This document shows, piece by piece, positions 1 to 10,297 of a DNA stretch of 64,000 nt (the stretch's first letter is position 1; the number at the start of each line of letters is the position of its first letter). The stretch spans positions 67,911,754 through 67,975,753 of the forward strand of contig NC_081847.1 of the NCBI RefSeq assembly GCF_963259705.1, written 5' to 3'. The notes under the pieces were generated by a model, which did not search any database, was not told the DNA's origin, and saw only the letters and a program-made list of their open reading frames with translations. The translations under genes were made by a program, and so were the position numbers. The stretch is from Myotis daubentonii (taxonomy: Eukaryota; Chordata; Mammalia; Chiroptera; Vespertilionidae).

Positions 1-858
1 AGTCCAGGACTGGACTTGTGAGTCTGACCCAGGGTCTGGGCAGTCCCTGCTGTGGGCAGAGAAAAGGAAGGACCCTTGGCACAGCCTGGCCCACATCAGA
101 GCCTCTGGGATGGGTGTGAGTGCCCGGCTCAATGTGGTTTTTCTTTCAAGGGGCACATTGGGCTTGGGGCTGCCTTGCATTCACTGAGAGCAGGAAATTC
201 AGACAACGGTGTTTCTTCTCCCTGGAAAAGGTGTTGGCAAGTGCCTGGAGTTGGCCCATCTGGAGTTTCCAGGGCTCTGGGCCTCCCTCACTCTGTCAGC
301 GGAATTCAGCAGCCTCCTGCCACCTGGGACAGACAGACAGGAGGCCCTGCTCCAGCCCTTCTGGTTACTAAGCTCCTCCCAGCCCAGGATCTCATCTTGG
401 CATCCCTGATGCAGGCAGGACGGGAATTAAGAATCCTATGTCCTTGGAAACGGAGGCCCCAAGTGGAGAAACGACTTGCCCAAGTGCATACAACTAGTCA
501 GGGCAGGCCTGGACTTGGCATGGAGGTTGGTCTGAGCCCATGATGTCAGTTTGTCTCAGAACGAGGCTTGGCCGGTGGATGCATGCCACCTGGCTGCCAT
601 GAGCAGTCATGCCATGCTCTCTTCATCTCACCCCTTCGGCCGAGGCCTTTTGTGAGCGGCCAGGAGCAAACCCATTATCGTGGTGGACTCTGGGTTCACA
701 GGATTCCTGGTGCCCGGAGCCAGTTCAGGCCTCAGCAGTGCTTTCAGCACCTAGGTGCCAAGCCCCTTCTCGGCGCTGCGCTGGGAATAAGCAGTGAACA
801 AGAGTCTGGCCCTCACGGGGTTCTTAGATTTGACTTGGAATAAGAGCTAAACTTCCTT
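1..858 (+). repeat. Left arm of an 858-bp (or longer) inverted repeat
   Basis: Positions 1-858 match the reverse complement of 38913-39770 without an indel: paired positions always sum to 39771. By eye I count about nine substitutions, so identity is about 99%. The arm begins at the first base of the window and may continue further left. Similarity stops abruptly after 858. The arm carries no SINE or Helitron and reads like single-copy mammalian DNA, so it is a low-copy segmental duplication rather than a dispersed transposon. Open frames inside it show no known protein family and I treat them as chance. Confidence 0.95.
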
Positions 859-1440
859 CCCTGACTACAGAAGTACCTGGCCTGACATCCTGCTGCTTTT
901 CCTGGCAGAGATGGGATCCACCCCAGGCTTCTTCCTGTCTTACAGGTCCTGGCTACTTGTTTGCCAGAGACCCCAGAAATGAAATCTCTGCAGGACCCGC
1001 ACCACAGGCCAGGGACAGCAGGGAAACCTGAGTTGGCTTGGATGTGACCACTGGTGGGTGTGACCACTGGTGGATGTGACCACTGGTGGGTGTGACCACT
1101 GGTGGGTGTCACCACTGGTGGCCCAGCTCATGCTCTGTCAGGATTCTTTGTTTACCAAACCGGTTTCATGGTTTCCATTACCTTTGGTTCTGCCTGAGTT
1201 TCCTAAATGGCAGCTTTCTATATACACATTTCCATGGACTTCCCTCCCCTCCCCTCTCCCCATTGGTCTTCTGTGTCTAAAACATCAATCTTCCTTCTGT
1301 TTTGTTTTAAGATTTGTCCTGTCAGCCTCACCTAGACTTCCTACTGCCTTCCCTCCCCTGCACCCTATCCCCTGCGCTCTGCCCCCTGACTTCACTTCAC
1401 ATGCCCCTACTTTGGGTAATTTATAAACGAGATTAAAAAC
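859..1440. repeat. Flanking DNA with a 16-bp tandem repeat
   Basis: No gene is seen here. At 1043-1121 there are about five head-to-tail copies of a 16-bp unit (TGTGACCACTGGTGGG, with single-base variants). The rest is pyrimidine-rich unique sequence. Confidence 0.7.
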
Positions 1441-1441
1441 A

Positions 1442-1655
1442 TTTTTTAAAAATTATTTATTACTGATTTTTAGAGAAAGAAGAAGGGAGGGGGAAAGAGA
1501 AACATCGATGTAAGAGTGGAACATCAATTGGCTGTCTCCTGCACACCCCCAGCAGGGATCTAGCCTGCAAACTAGGCATGTGTCCTGACTGGGAATCGAA
1601 CTGGCAAACTTTCAGTGCCTGGGACAACAACACCCAACCAACTTTCCTCCGCACC
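1442..1655 (-). repeat. VES-type SINE, diverged
   Basis: The A-rich tail side is at low coordinates, then a GA-rich body, then the inverted tRNA-like head with a degenerate inverted B-box (GGGAATCGAAC). The head end is strongly diverged, so the right boundary is approximate. Confidence 0.65.
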
Positions 1656-2445
1656 ATGGGCTGCTGTGAGAGGGATGGCTTACTAATGGAGAATCAAGGG
1701 GCTGGTTTTGCTGACTCATCAAATGCCTTACCCCCCCAACTCCATCCTTTACAACTGTCCCATCTTACTGCTTCCTCCCAAAGCCCCTGCTCACATTAAT
1801 GCAGCAGGATCCCCCCTGGAGTCACCGGGTGTTCTCTCACTTCCAGCATGTACTGCTTGGCTAATGACACAGGTCCACTGGGAAACTACAAGTGGCATCC
1901 TGGCCCTTCAGGCATCTTTACATCTGCTTCCTTCCTGCTTTAACTCCCCCCCCACCCCCACCCGCAACACACACTTCCACCCCAAACAAATGAAAAAAAA
2001 CCCATAGAGGTAATATCTTCTGTAGGGCTGACCCCGTACTACAGACTTCCTACACGGTACTTTTCTTCGAGTCGCTGAGCCTGGGTTCCCACCTCACTAA
2101 GATGAGTGGGACAGGCAGATCTGCTCCCAGGCCTGTCTGGGCCCTGTAGGATCCTGTGAAAACTGGTGTGGGGGAAGAAGAAACTTCTCTGCTCTCAAGG
2201 TTCTTCTGGCTGGTCTACTAATTAAATAGACGTGAGACAGCTTAGCAAAAGAAAATGACCAAATATAATACATACATGTGTATGGGAACCTTGCATACAT
2301 GATAGAGAAACCTCGCATGCAGGAGAGGTTCAGAGATAGAAAGGGAACATGGATGTATATAAGACATCCTGAGCTAGGGGTGAAGTAAGGTACCTTGGGG
2401 ACTTCAATGAGTCATTGCAGAATGATAACAAAGACAGACACTGTT

Positions 2446-2675
2446 TATTTTTTTGTTAATCCTCACCCGAGGATATTTTTCCATTGGCTTTTAGAGAGAG
2501 TGAAAGGGAGGGGGAGAGACAGTGAGAGACACATTGATTGGTTGCCTCCTGCACATGTCCGTTCTGACTACGGCCAGGGATGAGGTACATGCCTTTGACC
2601 AGAATAGAACCCTGGACCCTTCTGTTTGCCAGGCTGACACTCAATCCACTAGCTAGGGCCAAACCAGTTAGGGCC
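2446..2675 (-). repeat. VES-type SINE
   Basis: An inverted SINE body (AGAGAGAGTGAAAGGGAGG) leads to the head complement ending CAAACCAGTTAGGGCC, which is the usual 5' end of bat tRNA-derived SINEs read backwards. Confidence 0.8.
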
Positions 2676-2740
2676 AAAAACAGACATTTAGTAAACAGAA
2701 GTTTACCCTGACTTCTAGACAGGTCAAAAGACATTATGTC

Positions 2741-2932
2741 TGTCCAACCAGTGTGGCTTAGTGGTTGAGCGTCGACCCATGAACCGAGAGCACTGGTTTG
2801 ATTCCCGTTAGGAGTGTGGGCTCAGTCCCCAGTGGGGGTTGCACAGGAGGCAGCCTATTGATGATTCTCATCATTGATATTTCTTTCTCTCCCTTCCTCT
2901 CTAAAAATCAATAAAAACATTTTAAAAAAAGA
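2741..2932 (+). repeat. VES-type SINE
   Basis: The head reads CCAACCAGTGTGGCTTAGTGG with an A-box-like stretch and GGTTTGATTCC as B-box. The body has CAGGAGGCAGCC and the tail ends AAAATCAATAAAAAC. Confidence 0.85.
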
Positions 2933-2967
2933 AAGCTGCAGTTCTCTAAAACTTAAAAAAAGTTATT

Positions 2968-3163
2968 GCCCAGCCAGTGTTGCTCAGTGGTTGACGTTGC
3001 CCTATGAGCCAGGAGGTCGCAGTTCAATTCCAGGCCAGTGGGCTCGATCCCCAGTGTGGGGCATGCAGGAGGCAGCCTATTGATGATTCTCTGTCATCAT
3101 TGATATTTCTATCTCTCCCTCTCCCTTCCTCTCTGAAATCAATAAAAATATATTTTAAAAAAT
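2968..3163 (+). repeat. VES-type SINE
   Basis: A second + strand copy starting CCCAGCCAGTGTTGCTCAG, with B-box AGTTCAATTCC and tail GAAATCAATAAAAATATA. It sits 36 bp after the previous copy and belongs to a different subfamily variant. Confidence 0.85.
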
Positions 3164-3164
3164 T

Positions 3165-4289
3165 TATTTCTGATAATTTTTTATTATGGGCAAGGCCCCT
3201 GATTCGAGTTCTAGGTAGTTAAAGGGAGGGGCAGAAGTTTCTTATGAGCCTGATGCTAAAATTGTTTTTAAATAAAAGTAATTATATACCACTGAGTCAC
3301 ATCTTAGGGTGGCTCATTCTGAACCCCCACACTGGCAAATTTGAGGACCTGGGAAATAGGGGAGGGGCTTTATGACCAGGGACCATATGAGGTAAGGTGA
3401 GCCTTGAACGTGCAGTGTTTGGAGGGTCTGGGCTTGTGACTGAAGTCTGAGCAGGGGGTAGCTAGGTAAGAGCACTTCTAGTAGGCCCATTTGGTGTGAG
3501 GGTAGGGGGGCTGTGGGGCCAACTAGAAGCTGAGAGAGGAGGAAGCTAGGGCAGTCCTTCGGAGGGGCACTGCTCTGGGTCTGAGGGTAGTGGGGAGTTG
3601 GGGGAGGTTCAAGTAGGGGTGCTGAGAGCCAGATAACCCCATATTTTCAGTCAGAGCCTCAAGTGTGAGGTGGGTACCATCAACACTAATAGGCATGCTC
3701 TCCATCTGGGGAGAACACCCATGACATTCCCTTCCTCCTCTACTTCCCCACAGGCATCTCCTAAACTGTAAGGGACCCACAGAGACTTGCGACCAAGGGA
3801 ACAATAGGCAGTAGTATTTTGTCCCAGGCTAACCCCCTGAATCTATCTCCAATGCCCCCTTCTCTCTGATCTCCCTTGAGCCAAAGCAGCCCAGCCTAGG
3901 TCCTCCTGTTGATTCTACGCTAAGCCCTTCCTGTTTCACTGTCCTGAGTGTACTTTTGCTGCAGCCAATAAATTCTTGCCTGCTTTGCTGCAAAACAACA
4001 ACCCCCTCCCCCCCAAAAAAAGAAACCAAAAAATGGAGGGTTGGGGTTCATTTGACTCCTGTTTATGAAGGTTTGGACTTCTGGGAGGGGAGAATGGGAT
4101 GGCTGTAGTTTTGTTGGCTGTCAGGTGAGCTGAGGACTGCCTGGGAGGAGACTTCCCAGACCTCAGCCAGCATCAGCCCAGGACAATTAAGTCTACAACT
4201 GCTGTGGCATAGTTTGCTTTCTTGATGTTTTTAAATGACTAATATTTTGCATCAAGCACTCTTCTATATTAAGAACACGGTGGTATCAC
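3165..4289. other. Intergenic stretch, no feature recognised
   Basis: This is unique-looking sequence with short purine-rich runs and an A-rich tract near 4015. Frames on both strands show no known domain or splice structure. Confidence 0.5.
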
Positions 4290-4500
4290 CTTAACCAGTT
4301 TGGCTCAGTGGATAGAGCATCAGCCTGTGGACTCAAGGGTCCCAGGTTCAATTCCGATCAAGGGCATGTACCTTGGTTGTGGGCACATCTCCAGTAGGGG
4401 GTGTGCAGGAAGCAGCTGATCCATGTTTCTCTCTCATTGATGTTTCTAACTCTCTATCCCTCTCCCTTCCTCTCTGTAAAAAAATCAATAAAATATATAC
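4290..4500 (+). repeat. VES-type SINE
   Basis: Starts TTAACCAGTTTGGCTCAGTGG, has B-box AGGTTCAATTCC and ends with AAAAAATCAATAAAATATA. Confidence 0.9.
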
Positions 4501-5029
4501 AGTGGTATGTTTGGTGTCTGGTTGTTTTCATGGTGTTTTTCACCTTCATTTCTAATTGGGGGCACATTATCAGAACTAGTCTGGGCACCATCAAATAAAA
4601 CAAAATGGATAATATTGTTAGAGGCTATAATGATGGTGACTGTAGAAAGAAAGAGAAAGCAGAAAGAAAGGAGGGAGGAAGAAAGAGAAGGATGGCACTT
4701 GTCTCTAATCACTTGGGGTTCTGATTCACAGAACATTGGTGTTACAGCACATGCTACAGATGTTACAGCTAGGATAGTGCCACCTTGTGGCAATAGCACA
4801 GTTAAAATTCACTCAACTTACTGACTTTTAGCTTTAAGGATGTTAAATTCTTGATACATTTTTTTAAAAATTGAGGTGTGTCATTTCAAATTTTGGTCAT
4901 TAAGTAAGACATTGCAAATGGTTTTTTGAATTGCTCTATTTTAAATAAGCATAATTCAATTTCAGATAAAATGCAATTATGCTATTCAGGAATTTACCAC
5001 TAAAAGAGAGGAAATGCAGATTTTTTTTA

Positions 5030-5046
5030 ACAGCTTTATTGAGATA
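5030..5046 (-). repeat. L1 3' UTR fragment, left of the Helitron array
   Basis: The sequence TTAACAGCTTTATTGAGATA is the reverse of an old L1 3' UTR end. Its continuation (CATACCATAAAATTCACC) reappears at about 8262, so the Helitron array at 5047-8255 interrupts one L1 copy. Confidence 0.65.
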
Positions 5047-5310
5047 CCAGAGGCTCAGTGCATGAATTCGTGCACAGGTGGGGTCCCTCGGCCTGGCCTG
5101 AGATTGGGCCAATCAGGACCAATCGGGGCACTGATGCGGGGGGGTGGGGCGGGGGGTGGCAGGGAGGGACCACTGGAGGTTGGCTGTGGGAGTGCACTAA
5201 CCACCAGAGGGCAGATCCTTCATTGTGTGTCTGCCCCCTAGTGGTCAGTGTACATTATTGCTCCCATCCAGTCTCAGGGCTTAACGGTCGCTTAGGCTTT
5301 TATATATATA
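5047..5310 (-). mobile_element. HeliBat-type Helitron, short non-autonomous (copy 1 of array)
   Basis: The inverted 3' end lies at 5047 (CCAGAGGCTCAGTGCATG, with the canonical CTAG mutated to CTGG on the element strand and a hairpin TGCATGAATTCGTGCA). The inverted 5' end lies near 5310 (TTAGGCTTTTATATATATA). No Rep/helicase coding sequence is present. Confidence 0.75.
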
Positions 5311-6030
5311 CTAGAGGCCCGGTGCACAAAAATTTGTGCACTCGGGGGAAGGGGGGGTCCCTCAGACCTGCCTGTGCCCTCTTGCAGTCTGGGACCCCTC
5401 GGGAGATAATGACCTGCTGGCTTAGGCCTGCTCCCAGGTTTCAGAGGGCAGGCCCAATCCCTAGGTGCAGCCCCTGGTCGGGCTCAGAGCAGGGCCGATT
5501 GGGGAGTTGGGGCGCCGCCCCCTGTCATGCACAGAGCAGGGCAGATTGGGAGGTTGCGATGCCACCCTCAGTCACGCTCAGGGTTGGGCCAATTGGGGGG
5601 TTGGGACACCGCCCCCTGTCACACTCAAGGCAGGGTCGATGGGGAGGTTGTGGCGCCACCCCCTGTCACGCACAGAGCAGGGCCCATCAGTGGGGTTGGG
5701 GCTCCATACCCTGTCATGCACAGAGCAAGGTCAATCAGGGGGTTGGGGAGCTCCCCCCTGTCATGCACAGAGCAGGGCCAATCAGGGGGTTGAGGAGCTC
5801 CCCCCTGTCACTCACAGAGTAGGGCCGATAGGGGAGTTGGGGCACCGCCCCGTCACACTCAGGGCAGGGCGGATCAGGGGATTGGGGCGCCGCCCCCTGT
5901 CACACATAGAGCTGCAGGGCGATCGGGGGGTTTGGGCGCTGCCCCCTGTCACGCTGATCCCGGTGCCGGGAGGCCTCACGGCTCCACTGATCCCGGTGCT
6001 GGGAGGCATATTACCCTTTTACTATATAGA
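5311..6030 (-). mobile_element. HeliBat-type Helitron with internal minisatellite (copy 2)
   Basis: The inverted 3' end is CTAGAGGCCCGGTGCAC at 5311 with hairpin GTGCACAAAAATTTGTGCAC. The inverted 5' end is ATTACCCTTTTACTATATAGA, ending at 6030. About ten head-to-tail units of roughly 47 bp fill 5487-5955 and create long spurious open frames. No transposase is present. Confidence 0.85.
5487..5955. repeat. About 47-bp minisatellite inside a Helitron
   Basis: Each unit starts near GAGCAGGGCCGATTGGGG and ends CCCCCTGTCATGCACA, with 1-8 differences per copy. It lies wholly within the Helitron at 5311-6030. Confidence 0.8.
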
Positions 6031-6677
6031 ATAGAGGCCTGGTGCATGGGTGGGGCTGGCTGGTTTGCCCTGAAGGGTGTCCTGGGTTAGGGTGGGGGTC
6101 CCCACTGGGGTGCCTGGCCAGTCTGGGTGAGGGGATGATGGCTGTTTGCAGCTGGTCACACACCCTTCAGGGTGGGGGTCCCCACTGGGGTTCCTGGCCA
6201 GTCTGGCTGAGGGGCTGAGGGCTGTTTTCAGGCTGGGACTGAAGCTCCCAACCGCTCCTTTTTTTCTTTTTTTTTTTTTTTATTCTGGGCCAGCTTTAGC
6301 TCTGAGGCCTCGGCTGCTGAAAACAGGTTTCTGGCCTTTGTTTACGGTCTGTATTTGATACAATGTTGCGGTCCGGCTGCCTGAAGCTCCGCTGAGTAAA
6401 GCAGGTTTCTGGGTTTTTTTTAGCTTCTTTATTCGCAACATAGTTGCTTAGAGTTGCAACTGAGAGGCAGGCAAGTCAGGCAGGGAATGTTGGAATTCTC
6501 CATCACTGAAGCAAGCAAGCCTCCCTGTTCCCATCAGCTGCCTGGCTGTCGGCCGCCATCTTGGCTGCCAGTTAATTTGCATATCTTGGCCCTACTCTGT
6601 GAGTGACAGGGGGATTAGCCAATGGGAAGGGTAGAGGAGTGACACTAATTACCATGTTTCTCTTTTATTAGTGTAGA
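6031..6677 (-). mobile_element. HeliBat-type Helitron (copy 3)
   Basis: The inverted 3' end (ATAGAGGCCTGGTGCATGGG) directly abuts the previous element. The inverted 5' end is CTCTTTTATTAGTGTAGA, ending at 6677. It contains a T-rich tract at about 6260-6280 and no coding sequence. Confidence 0.8.
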
Positions 6678-6679
6678 TA

Positions 6680-7150
6680 CTAGAGGCCCGGTGCACAAAA
6701 ATTTGTGCACTCAGGTGGTAGGGGGGGTCCCTCAGCCCGGCCTGTGCCCTCTCACAGTCTGGGACCCCTCAGGGGATGACCACCTGCTGGTTTAGGCCCA
6801 CTCCCCGGGGGATTGGGCCTAAAATGGCAATCAGACATCCATCTGGCAGCCCGGCAGCCCTCTGGGGATGCCCACTTGCCAGTGGGGAGCAGGCCTAATC
6901 TGCAGTGGGACATCCTTAGCACTGCTGAGGAGGCAGGAGAGGCTCCCACCACCACTGCTGTACTGGCAGCCATCAGCCTGGCTTGTGGCTGAGCAGAGCT
7001 CCTCCCATGTGAGAATGCCCTGACCACCAGAGGGCAACTCCTGCATTGAGCATCTGCCCCCTGGTGGTCAGTGTGTGTCATAGTGACCAGTCATTCCCAG
7101 TCCTTCTGCTGTTAGGGTCAGTTTGCATATTACCCTTTTACTATATAGGA
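6680..7150 (-). mobile_element. HeliBat-type Helitron (copy 4)
   Basis: The inverted 3' end is CTAGAGGCCCGGTGCAC at 6680 with the GTGCACAAAAATTTGTGCAC hairpin, nearly identical to copy 2. The inverted 5' end is TTACCCTTTTACTATATAGGA at 7150, i.e. TCCTATATAGTAAAAGGG on the element strand. Confidence 0.85.
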
Positions 7151-7911
7151 TAGAGGCCTGGTGCACGGGTGGGGGCTGGCTGGTTTGCCCTGAAGAGTGT
7201 CCTGGATCAGGGTGGGGGTGCCTGGCCAGCCTGGATGAAGGACTGATGGCTGTTTGCAGCTGCTCACACCCCCTTCAGGGTGGGCGTCCCCACTGGGGTG
7301 CCTGGCCAGCCTGGATGAGGGGATGATGGCTGTTTGCAGCTGGTCACACCCCCTTCAAGGTGGGGGTCCCCACTGGGGTGCCTGGCCAGTCTGGGTGAGG
7401 GGCTGAGGGCCGTTTTCAGGCTGGTGGGTGACTGAAGCTCCCAACCTCTCCTTTTTTTCTTTTTTTTTTCTTTTTATTCTGGGATTTATTTACCCTCTAT
7501 GGCTGTCACTGGAACTGAGAGCCAGCTTTAGCTCTGTGGCTCGGCTCCAGCTCTGAGACCTTGGCTGCTGAAAGCAGGTATCTGGGTTTGTTTGGCTTCT
7601 ATAATTGAAACACTGTTGCAACTCCAGCTCTGAGGCCTGGCTGGCTGAAAGCAGGTTTCTGGGGTTTATTTAGCTTCTATAATTGCAACATTATTTCTTA
7701 GAGTGCAGATCAGAGGCCGGCAGCGGCAGGCGGGGAACCTTGGCTTCCTCCATCCCTGGAGTAAGCAAGCCTCCTGTTCGCTTCAGTTGCCTGGCTGCCG
7801 GCCACCATCTTGGTTGACAGTTAATTTGCATATCTCGCTGATTAGCCAATGGGAAGGGTAGCGAAGTTATGGTTAATTACCATGTTTCTCTATTATTAGA
7901 TAAGATATAGA
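7151..7911 (-). mobile_element. HeliBat-type Helitron (copy 5)
   Basis: The 3' end TAGAGGCCTGGTGCACGGG follows immediately after copy 4. The 5' end (ATGTTTCTCTATTATTAGAT) stops near 7911. Internal sequence resembles copy 3 (shared TGGGGTGCCTGGCCAG motifs and a T-rich tract), so copies 3 and 5 are the same subfamily. Confidence 0.8.
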
Positions 7912-8082
7912 CTAGCGGCCTGGTGCACAGATTCGTGCACCAGTAGGGTCCCTCGGCCTGACCTGCGCCCTCTCGCAATCCAGGACCCCTCAGGGGATGT
8001 TGGACTGCTGGTTTTGGTGTGATCCCCACAGGCCAGGCCGAGGGACTCCACTGATGCACGAATCCATGCACCGGGTCTCTAG
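7912..8082. mobile_element. Two Helitron 3' ends back to back (palindromic)
   Basis: The left side begins CTAGCGGCCTGGTGCACAGA and the right side ends TGCACCGGGTCTCTAG. The outer 50 bp or so on each side are inverted copies of one another, including CCCTCGGCCTG and its complement. Each side is a Helitron 3' terminus with its hairpin, pointing outward. Confidence 0.75.
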
Positions 8083-8160
8083 TATGCTATAAGATCTTTG
8101 GTTAATATCTTCCCGACCTCCCCCTTCCCACAGAGATTCATCAGTCTGTTCTATGTTTCC
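8083..8160 (-). repeat. L1-like 3' end fragment
   Basis: The text around GAGATTCATCAGTCTGTTC resembles the L1 3' region seen again near 45.95 kb (TTTGGTTGATTACCTCCCACC). It separates the palindromic Helitron ends from a Helitron 5' end. Confidence 0.45.
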
Positions 8161-8164
8161 ATGC

Positions 8165-8255
8165 CTGTGCATTGAGCATCTGCCCCCTGGTGGTCAGTGC
8201 ATATCATAGCTACCGGTTGAACAGTCAAACGGTCACTTAGAGTTTTATATAGAGA
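8165..8255 (-). mobile_element. Helitron 5' end fragment (copy 6)
   Basis: GAGCATCTGCCCCCTGGTGG also occurs in copy 4. The fragment ends with the inverted 5' terminus CACTTAGAGTTTTATATAGAGA. It is probably the 5' half of the element whose 3' end lies at 7912. Confidence 0.65.
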
Positions 8256-8350
8256 GGTAATTTGCATACCATAAAATTCACCTATTATAAATGTACATTT
8301 GAAAGATTTTGATAAATTTTCTGAGTCATACAATATCATGACAGTCCAGT
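8256..8350 (-). repeat. L1 3' UTR fragment, right of the Helitron array
   Basis: TTTGCATACCATAAAATTCACC continues the inverted L1 3' UTR interrupted at 5046. Confidence 0.6.
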
Positions 8351-8728
8351 TTTAGAACATTTCCATCATCCTACAAAAGCAAATGGTGGTTGGGCTCTCT
8401 GGCAAAATTTATGCCAACACCAACATGCACTACCCCATCCCAAACTAATTCCAGTCAAGGCCAATATAAAAACCAACTGGGCTATCTGGCCACTTGTCCA
8501 TCCTATCCCATCCCACACGTTCAATGTTCCTCCTTCTTCCTTCCTTTCCTCGTGCCTCTAATTGGTGACAGCCTTGTCTCATACTGACTCCGAGATTCAT
8601 TTTTCCCTTCCCCTTCTCCACCCTGTGCCTTGGGTAGCTACTCTGAGCTGGAGGCAGATGTTTTTCTGGGATTCTTTGTTTTGACATGCCCCACCTTCCC
8701 AGAGCCATTCCATCTCATCTGCTACTTA

Positions 8729-8730
<2 letters not shown>

Positions 8731-8783
<53 letters not shown>

Positions 8784-8980
8784 GATTTTTTACAGAGAGG
8801 AAGGGAGAGGGATGGAGAGTTAGAAACATTCATGGGAGAGAAACATTGATCAACTGCCTCCTGCACACCTCCTACTGGGGATGTGCCTGCAACCAAGGTA
8901 CATGTCCTTGACCGGAATCGAACCTGGGACCTTTCAGTCCGCAGGCCAACACTCTAGTCACTGAGCCAAACCAGTTAGGG
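8731..8980 (-). repeat. VES-type SINE with (TA)n tail and target-site duplication
   Basis: The inverted SINE ends with the head complement GAGCCAAACCAGTTAGGG. Its tail is a (TA)n run at about 8733-8779. The 17-bp sequence CTCATCTGCTACTTAAA flanks both sides (8714-8730 and 8981-8997), which marks L1-driven retroposition. Confidence 0.9.
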
Positions 8981-8999
8981 CTCATCTGCTACTTAAATA

Positions 9000-9182
9000 A
9001 AAAAAGAATTTAAAATTGATTTTCAGAGAGAGAGAAACATTAATGTGAGAGCGTACCATCCATTAGCTGCCTTCTGCATGCCTCTTACTGGGGATGGAGC
9101 TGGAAACCCTGACTGGAAATAGAACCAGCAACCTTTCAGTACACGGAAGGATGCCCAATGAACTGAGCCACATTGGCCACGG
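9000..9182 (-). repeat. VES-type SINE
   Basis: Body GATTTTCAGAGAGAGAGAAAC, head complement GAGCCACATTGGCCACGGC. Confidence 0.8.
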
Positions 9183-9195
9183 CTACTACTCTTAA

Positions 9196-9386
9196 AAAAA
9201 GTTTTTTAAATTGATTTCAGAGAGGAAGAGAGAGGGAGAGAAAAATAGAAACATCAATGATGAGAGAGAATCATTGATCAGCTGCCTCCTGCATGAACCA
9301 CAGTGGGATCGAGCCCACAACCTGGGCAACCATGACCTCCTGGTTCATAGGTCGACGCTCAACCATTGACCCACACCGGCCGGGCC
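9196..9386 (-). repeat. VES-type SINE
   Basis: Tail side AAATTGATTTCAGAGAGG, head complement ending CACACCGGCCGGGCC. Confidence 0.85.
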
Positions 9387-9389
9387 AGA

Positions 9390-9492
9390 GGGGTTTTTAT
9401 GAATGACCGGGCATATGCTCTGACCAGGAATCAAACTGTGACCTCTTGATTTATAGGTTGAAGCTTAACCACTGAGCAACACTGGTTAGGCT
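9390..9492 (-). repeat. VES-type SINE, partial
   Basis: Only the head half remains (inverted B-box GGAATCAAACTG, end CACTGGTTAGGCTG). The copy at 9196-9386 probably inserted into its tail. Confidence 0.75.
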
Positions 9493-9876
9493 GCTACTCC
9501 TTTTGAGTGGAGGCTATTTCTTGCTGCTCCCACTGTCTGTGCCTGTCTGACACACCAAAGCTGTGCTCCCAGCACTGCTTTTCCATGGCACTTAAGGGTT
9601 GCCCGTCTAGTACTGTTGGTTACTTCCCATGGTAACGGAATTCAAACTCTTCCAGAACAAATAACTCTTCCACCTTTACCATGGGTCTACCTTTGTCTCC
9701 TCATCCAGTCTCTTCCCCACTTGGCCAGTAAAGCTGGTGAAGGGTTCTCAGGGGGTATACTAGTCCTGGGGGACTTGTTCTCTGTGGTCTCCTTAAGCTA
9801 CAAGAAGGCCCTATTCCCCTTTCTATTGGGGAGGGCATGGATTTTTGTCTTCTTCGCTGATGTATTCAAGACCCTA

Positions 9877-10089
9877 CAGCCGTGGACAAACTGCGGCCCG
9901 CGGGCTGGATCCGGCCCGTTTGAAATGAATAAAACTAAAAAAAAAAAGACCGTACCCTTTTATGTAATGATGTTTACTTTGAATTTATATTAGTTCACAC
10001 AAACACTCGATCCATGCTTTTGTTCCGGCCCTCTGGTCCAGTTTAAGAACCCATTGTGGCCCTCGAGTCAAAAAGTTTGCCCACCCCTG
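9877..10089. mobile_element. hAT-like non-autonomous DNA transposon
   Basis: The ends are inverted: CAGCCGTGGACAAACT on the left and AGTTTGCCCACCCCTG on the right. Its interior is almost identical to the element at 18012-18227. It is too short to encode a transposase. No clean 8-bp target duplication is visible, so the superfamily rests on the CAG...CTG ends. Confidence 0.65.
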
Positions 10090-10185
10090 AAGAATACCTG
10101 ATCCATAGCAGGCATTAATCAAACTTACTGAATTAAATGGAATTAGAAGAGATCAACCAAAGGACTTGTATGCATGCATATAAGC

Positions 10186-10297
10186 CTAACCAATGGACAC
10201 AGACACCAGGGGTTGAGGGGATGAGTGTGTGTGTGGGGGTGGGCAATGGGGGATAAGGACACATATGTAATACCTTAATCAATAAAGAAAAAAAGAA
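10186..10297 (+). repeat. Bat L1 3' terminus
   Basis: CCAATGGACACAGACACCAG, then a G-rich stretch, then CATATGTAATACCTTAATCAATAAAG and an A-rich tail. This is the usual 3' UTR end of young chiropteran L1 elements. Confidence 0.65.

Noticed and set aside
5058..6034. Long overlapping + strand frames (254 and 189 codons)
   Set aside because: They translate the 47-bp Helitron minisatellite, giving repetitive peptides. No Rep or helicase motif is present.
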